Part shown: one piece after another, positions 14,398 to 15,343 of the stretch
Layout of the letters: each line of letters starts with the position of its first letter
Numbering within the stretch: position 1 is the first letter of the stretch
Assembly (NCBI GenBank): GCA_963649145.1
Contig: CAVJGI010000048.1
Span: 1 to 15,343, forward strand
Origin: SVKR01 sp963649145
GTDB lineage: Bacteria > Bacillota > Clostridia > Oscillospirales > Oscillospiraceae
Direction: 5' to 3'
Length of the DNA: 15,343 nucleotides
Translations under genes and position numbers: made by a program
The notes under the pieces: generated by a model
Database searches by the model: none
What the model was told of the DNA's origin: nothing
What the model saw: the letters and a program-made list of their open reading frames with translations, nothing else

Positions 14398-15261
14398 ATG
14401 AGCGAAAATCCCCATGCCCTCTCGCCGGAATTTCTGGCGCTCCCCTGCCGCCGCTTTTTTGACCTGCCCTACGCGGACCAGTCCCCCTCGCAGGTGCTGG
14501 ACCTCTGGCTCCCGGCGGAGGACGGCGAGAAGCCCTTCCCGCTGATCATCCACATCCACGGCGGTGCGTTTTTGCTCGGCGAAAAGCGCGAAAAGCCGGT
14601 CGAGCCGGTCCTGCGCTGCCTCGCCCTCGGCTTCGCGGTCGCGGACGTGGAATACCGCCGCGGGCATGAAGCGCGCTTCCCCGCCAACGTCCTCGACGCG
14701 AAGGCTGCCGTGCGCTATCTGCGCGCGAACGCGGAGAAATATCATCTCGATCCGCAGCGCTTTGCCGCGTGGGGCTCCTCCGCCGGCGGCTGGATCGTCA
14801 GCATGCTGGGCGTCACCGCCGGGAATCCCGGCTTTGAGGACCTTACGATGGGTGCGCCGGACGAGTCCGCCGCGGTGCAGGCGGTCGTGGACTGGTGCGG
14901 TCCCTGCGGGAACTTCCTGCTGATGGCGCCGGACGGCGCGATCCCGGAGTTTCCGAACGACCCGATCCCCGAAGGTGTGTTTCTCGGCGCGGAGCTCCAG
15001 ACCGTGCCGGAGCTCTGCCGCATGGCGGCGCCCTGCACCTACGCGAGTGCCGAAAGCGCGCCGACGCTGCTCATCCACGGCGCGGACGACCGCACCGTTC
15101 CGCCGAACCAGTCCCGCCGCTTCTACGAGGCGCTCATCGCCGCCGGCGCGGAGGCGGAGCTCCACATTTTCGGCGGTCTGGGCCACCACTCCGGCGTCTG
15201 GAACACCCACGAGGAGCTGAATCGCGTAACGATCGAGTTTTTGAAAAAAACAATTGGATAA
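14398..15261 (+). CDS. Alpha/beta-hydrolase esterase
   Basis: Serine hydrolase of the hormone-sensitive-lipase/BD-FAE-like type, 287 residues, with no signal peptide and so probably cytosolic. HIHGGAF (52-58) forms the oxyanion hole. GSSAG (126-130) carries nucleophile Ser128. HGADDRTVP (227-235) holds the likely Asp231. GLGHHSG (260-266 region) gives His263 or His264. Such enzymes remove acetyl or other acyl groups from small esters or sugars; the substrate is not readable. Start: AAGGA lies 12 nt before the ATG at 14398 but about 6 nt before an in-frame TTG at 14392 (TTG-ATT-ATG); I favour ATG. It begins 29 nt after the kinase stop and probably belongs to the same transcript, which ends at the hairpin at 15265. 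Confidence 0.92.
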   Translation: MSENPHALSPEFLALPCRRFFDLPYADQSPSQVLDLWLPAEDGEKPFPLIIHIHGGAFLLGEKREKPVEPVLRCLALGFAVADVEYRRGHEARFPANVLDAKAAVRYLRANAEKYHLDPQRFAAWGSSAGGWIVSMLGVTAGNPGFEDLTMGAPDESAAVQAVVDWCGPCGNFLLMAPDGAIPEFPNDPIPEGVFLGAELQTVPELCRMAAPCTYASAESAPTLLIHGADDRTVPPNQSRRFYEALIAAGAEAELHIFGGLGHHSGVWNTHEELNRVTIEFLKKTIG

Positions 15262-15264
15262 CAA

Positions 15265-15288
15265 AAGCGGGAGCTCCGGCTCCCGCTT
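15265..15288 (+). terminator. Hairpin after the esterase gene
   Basis: AAGCGGGAGC (15265-15274) pairs perfectly with GCTCCCGCTT (15279-15288) around a TCCG loop, four bases after the stop codon. The following bases are only mildly T-rich, so termination may be incomplete. Confidence 0.65.
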
Positions 15289-15308
15289 CAGCTTGTCAAA
15301 GAACTTCC

Positions 15309-15333
15309 AAACCGCCCCGGTTTCTGGTATAAT
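15309..15333 (+). promoter_or_regulatory. Extended -10 promoter with overlapping palindrome, for an off-window gene
   Basis: TGGTATAAT (15325-15333) is a perfect extended -10 with consensus TATAAT. No good -35 is present, as is common for extended -10 promoters. Just upstream, AAACCG-CCC-CGGTTT (15309-15323) is a perfect 6-bp-arm inverted repeat that would fill the -35/-10 spacer, where a repressor could act. The gene it serves lies beyond the right edge. Confidence 0.6.
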
Positions 15334-15343
15334 GGAAGAAACG

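Noticed and set aside
14365..15264. 299-codon minus-strand frame opposite the esterase gene
   Set aside because: It is antisense to a complete alpha/beta hydrolase with an intact catalytic triad.
1..15343. CRISPR array, tRNA, rRNA, insertion sequence, prophage or riboswitch
   Set aside because: No repeated spacers, cloverleaf, transposase, terminal repeats, phage gene or recognisable riboswitch core was seen on either strand; the longest gene-free stretch is 226 bp (12227-12452).

Overview
The window looks like a chromosomal segment of a GC-rich, Gram-positive anaerobe, most likely a gut clostridium of the Oscillospirales/Ruminococcaceae type. This rests on strong AGGAGG-type ribosome binding sites, a pyrophosphate-type phosphofructokinase, a class II aldolase of the clostridial kind, a lipoprotein-type solute-binding protein and a PhoB-like two-component pair. 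The taxonomic placement is inference. GC-rich coding DNA is separated by short AT-rich intergenic stretches, so promoters and hairpins stand out. I see no mobile elements, rRNA, tRNA or CRISPR array.

Layout, left to right. (1) Bases 1-149 hold two strong hairpins, one with a plus-strand U-tract; they probably end a gene left of the window that converges on fba. (2) fba (minus, ends at 150) and a pyrophosphate-dependent phosphofructokinase gene (plus, 1292-2539) are divergent. They catalyse consecutive glycolytic steps and share a 188-bp intergenic region with a near-consensus promoter for the second gene. (3) A long minus-strand cluster reads from 12226 down to 2592. It encodes a solute-binding lipoprotein, two permeases, two ATPases, a metallo-beta-lactamase-fold hydrolase, an unrecognised four-helix membrane protein, and, after a terminator-like hairpin, a cytosolic GH3 glycosidase with swapped domain order. 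(4) A response regulator, a histidine kinase and an alpha/beta-hydrolase esterase read on the plus strand from 12453, divergent from the transporter. (5) The right edge has a terminator-like hairpin and an extended -10 promoter for a gene beyond the window.

How it may fit together (inference): the membrane kinase and its regulator sit back to back with an Opp/Dpp-type importer, the usual place for a sensor of the imported compound. The GH3 enzyme has no signal peptide, so its substrate must be made inside the cell or imported; a glycoside or glycopeptide import role for the transporter is possible but unproven.

Nothing here is clearly a new biological system. The best leads are a 19-bp inverted-repeat motif seen at three promoter-region sites (one in the phosphofructokinase promoter, two between the transporter and the two-component genes), the permuted GH3 enzyme behind a hairpin, and the unrecognised membrane protein.
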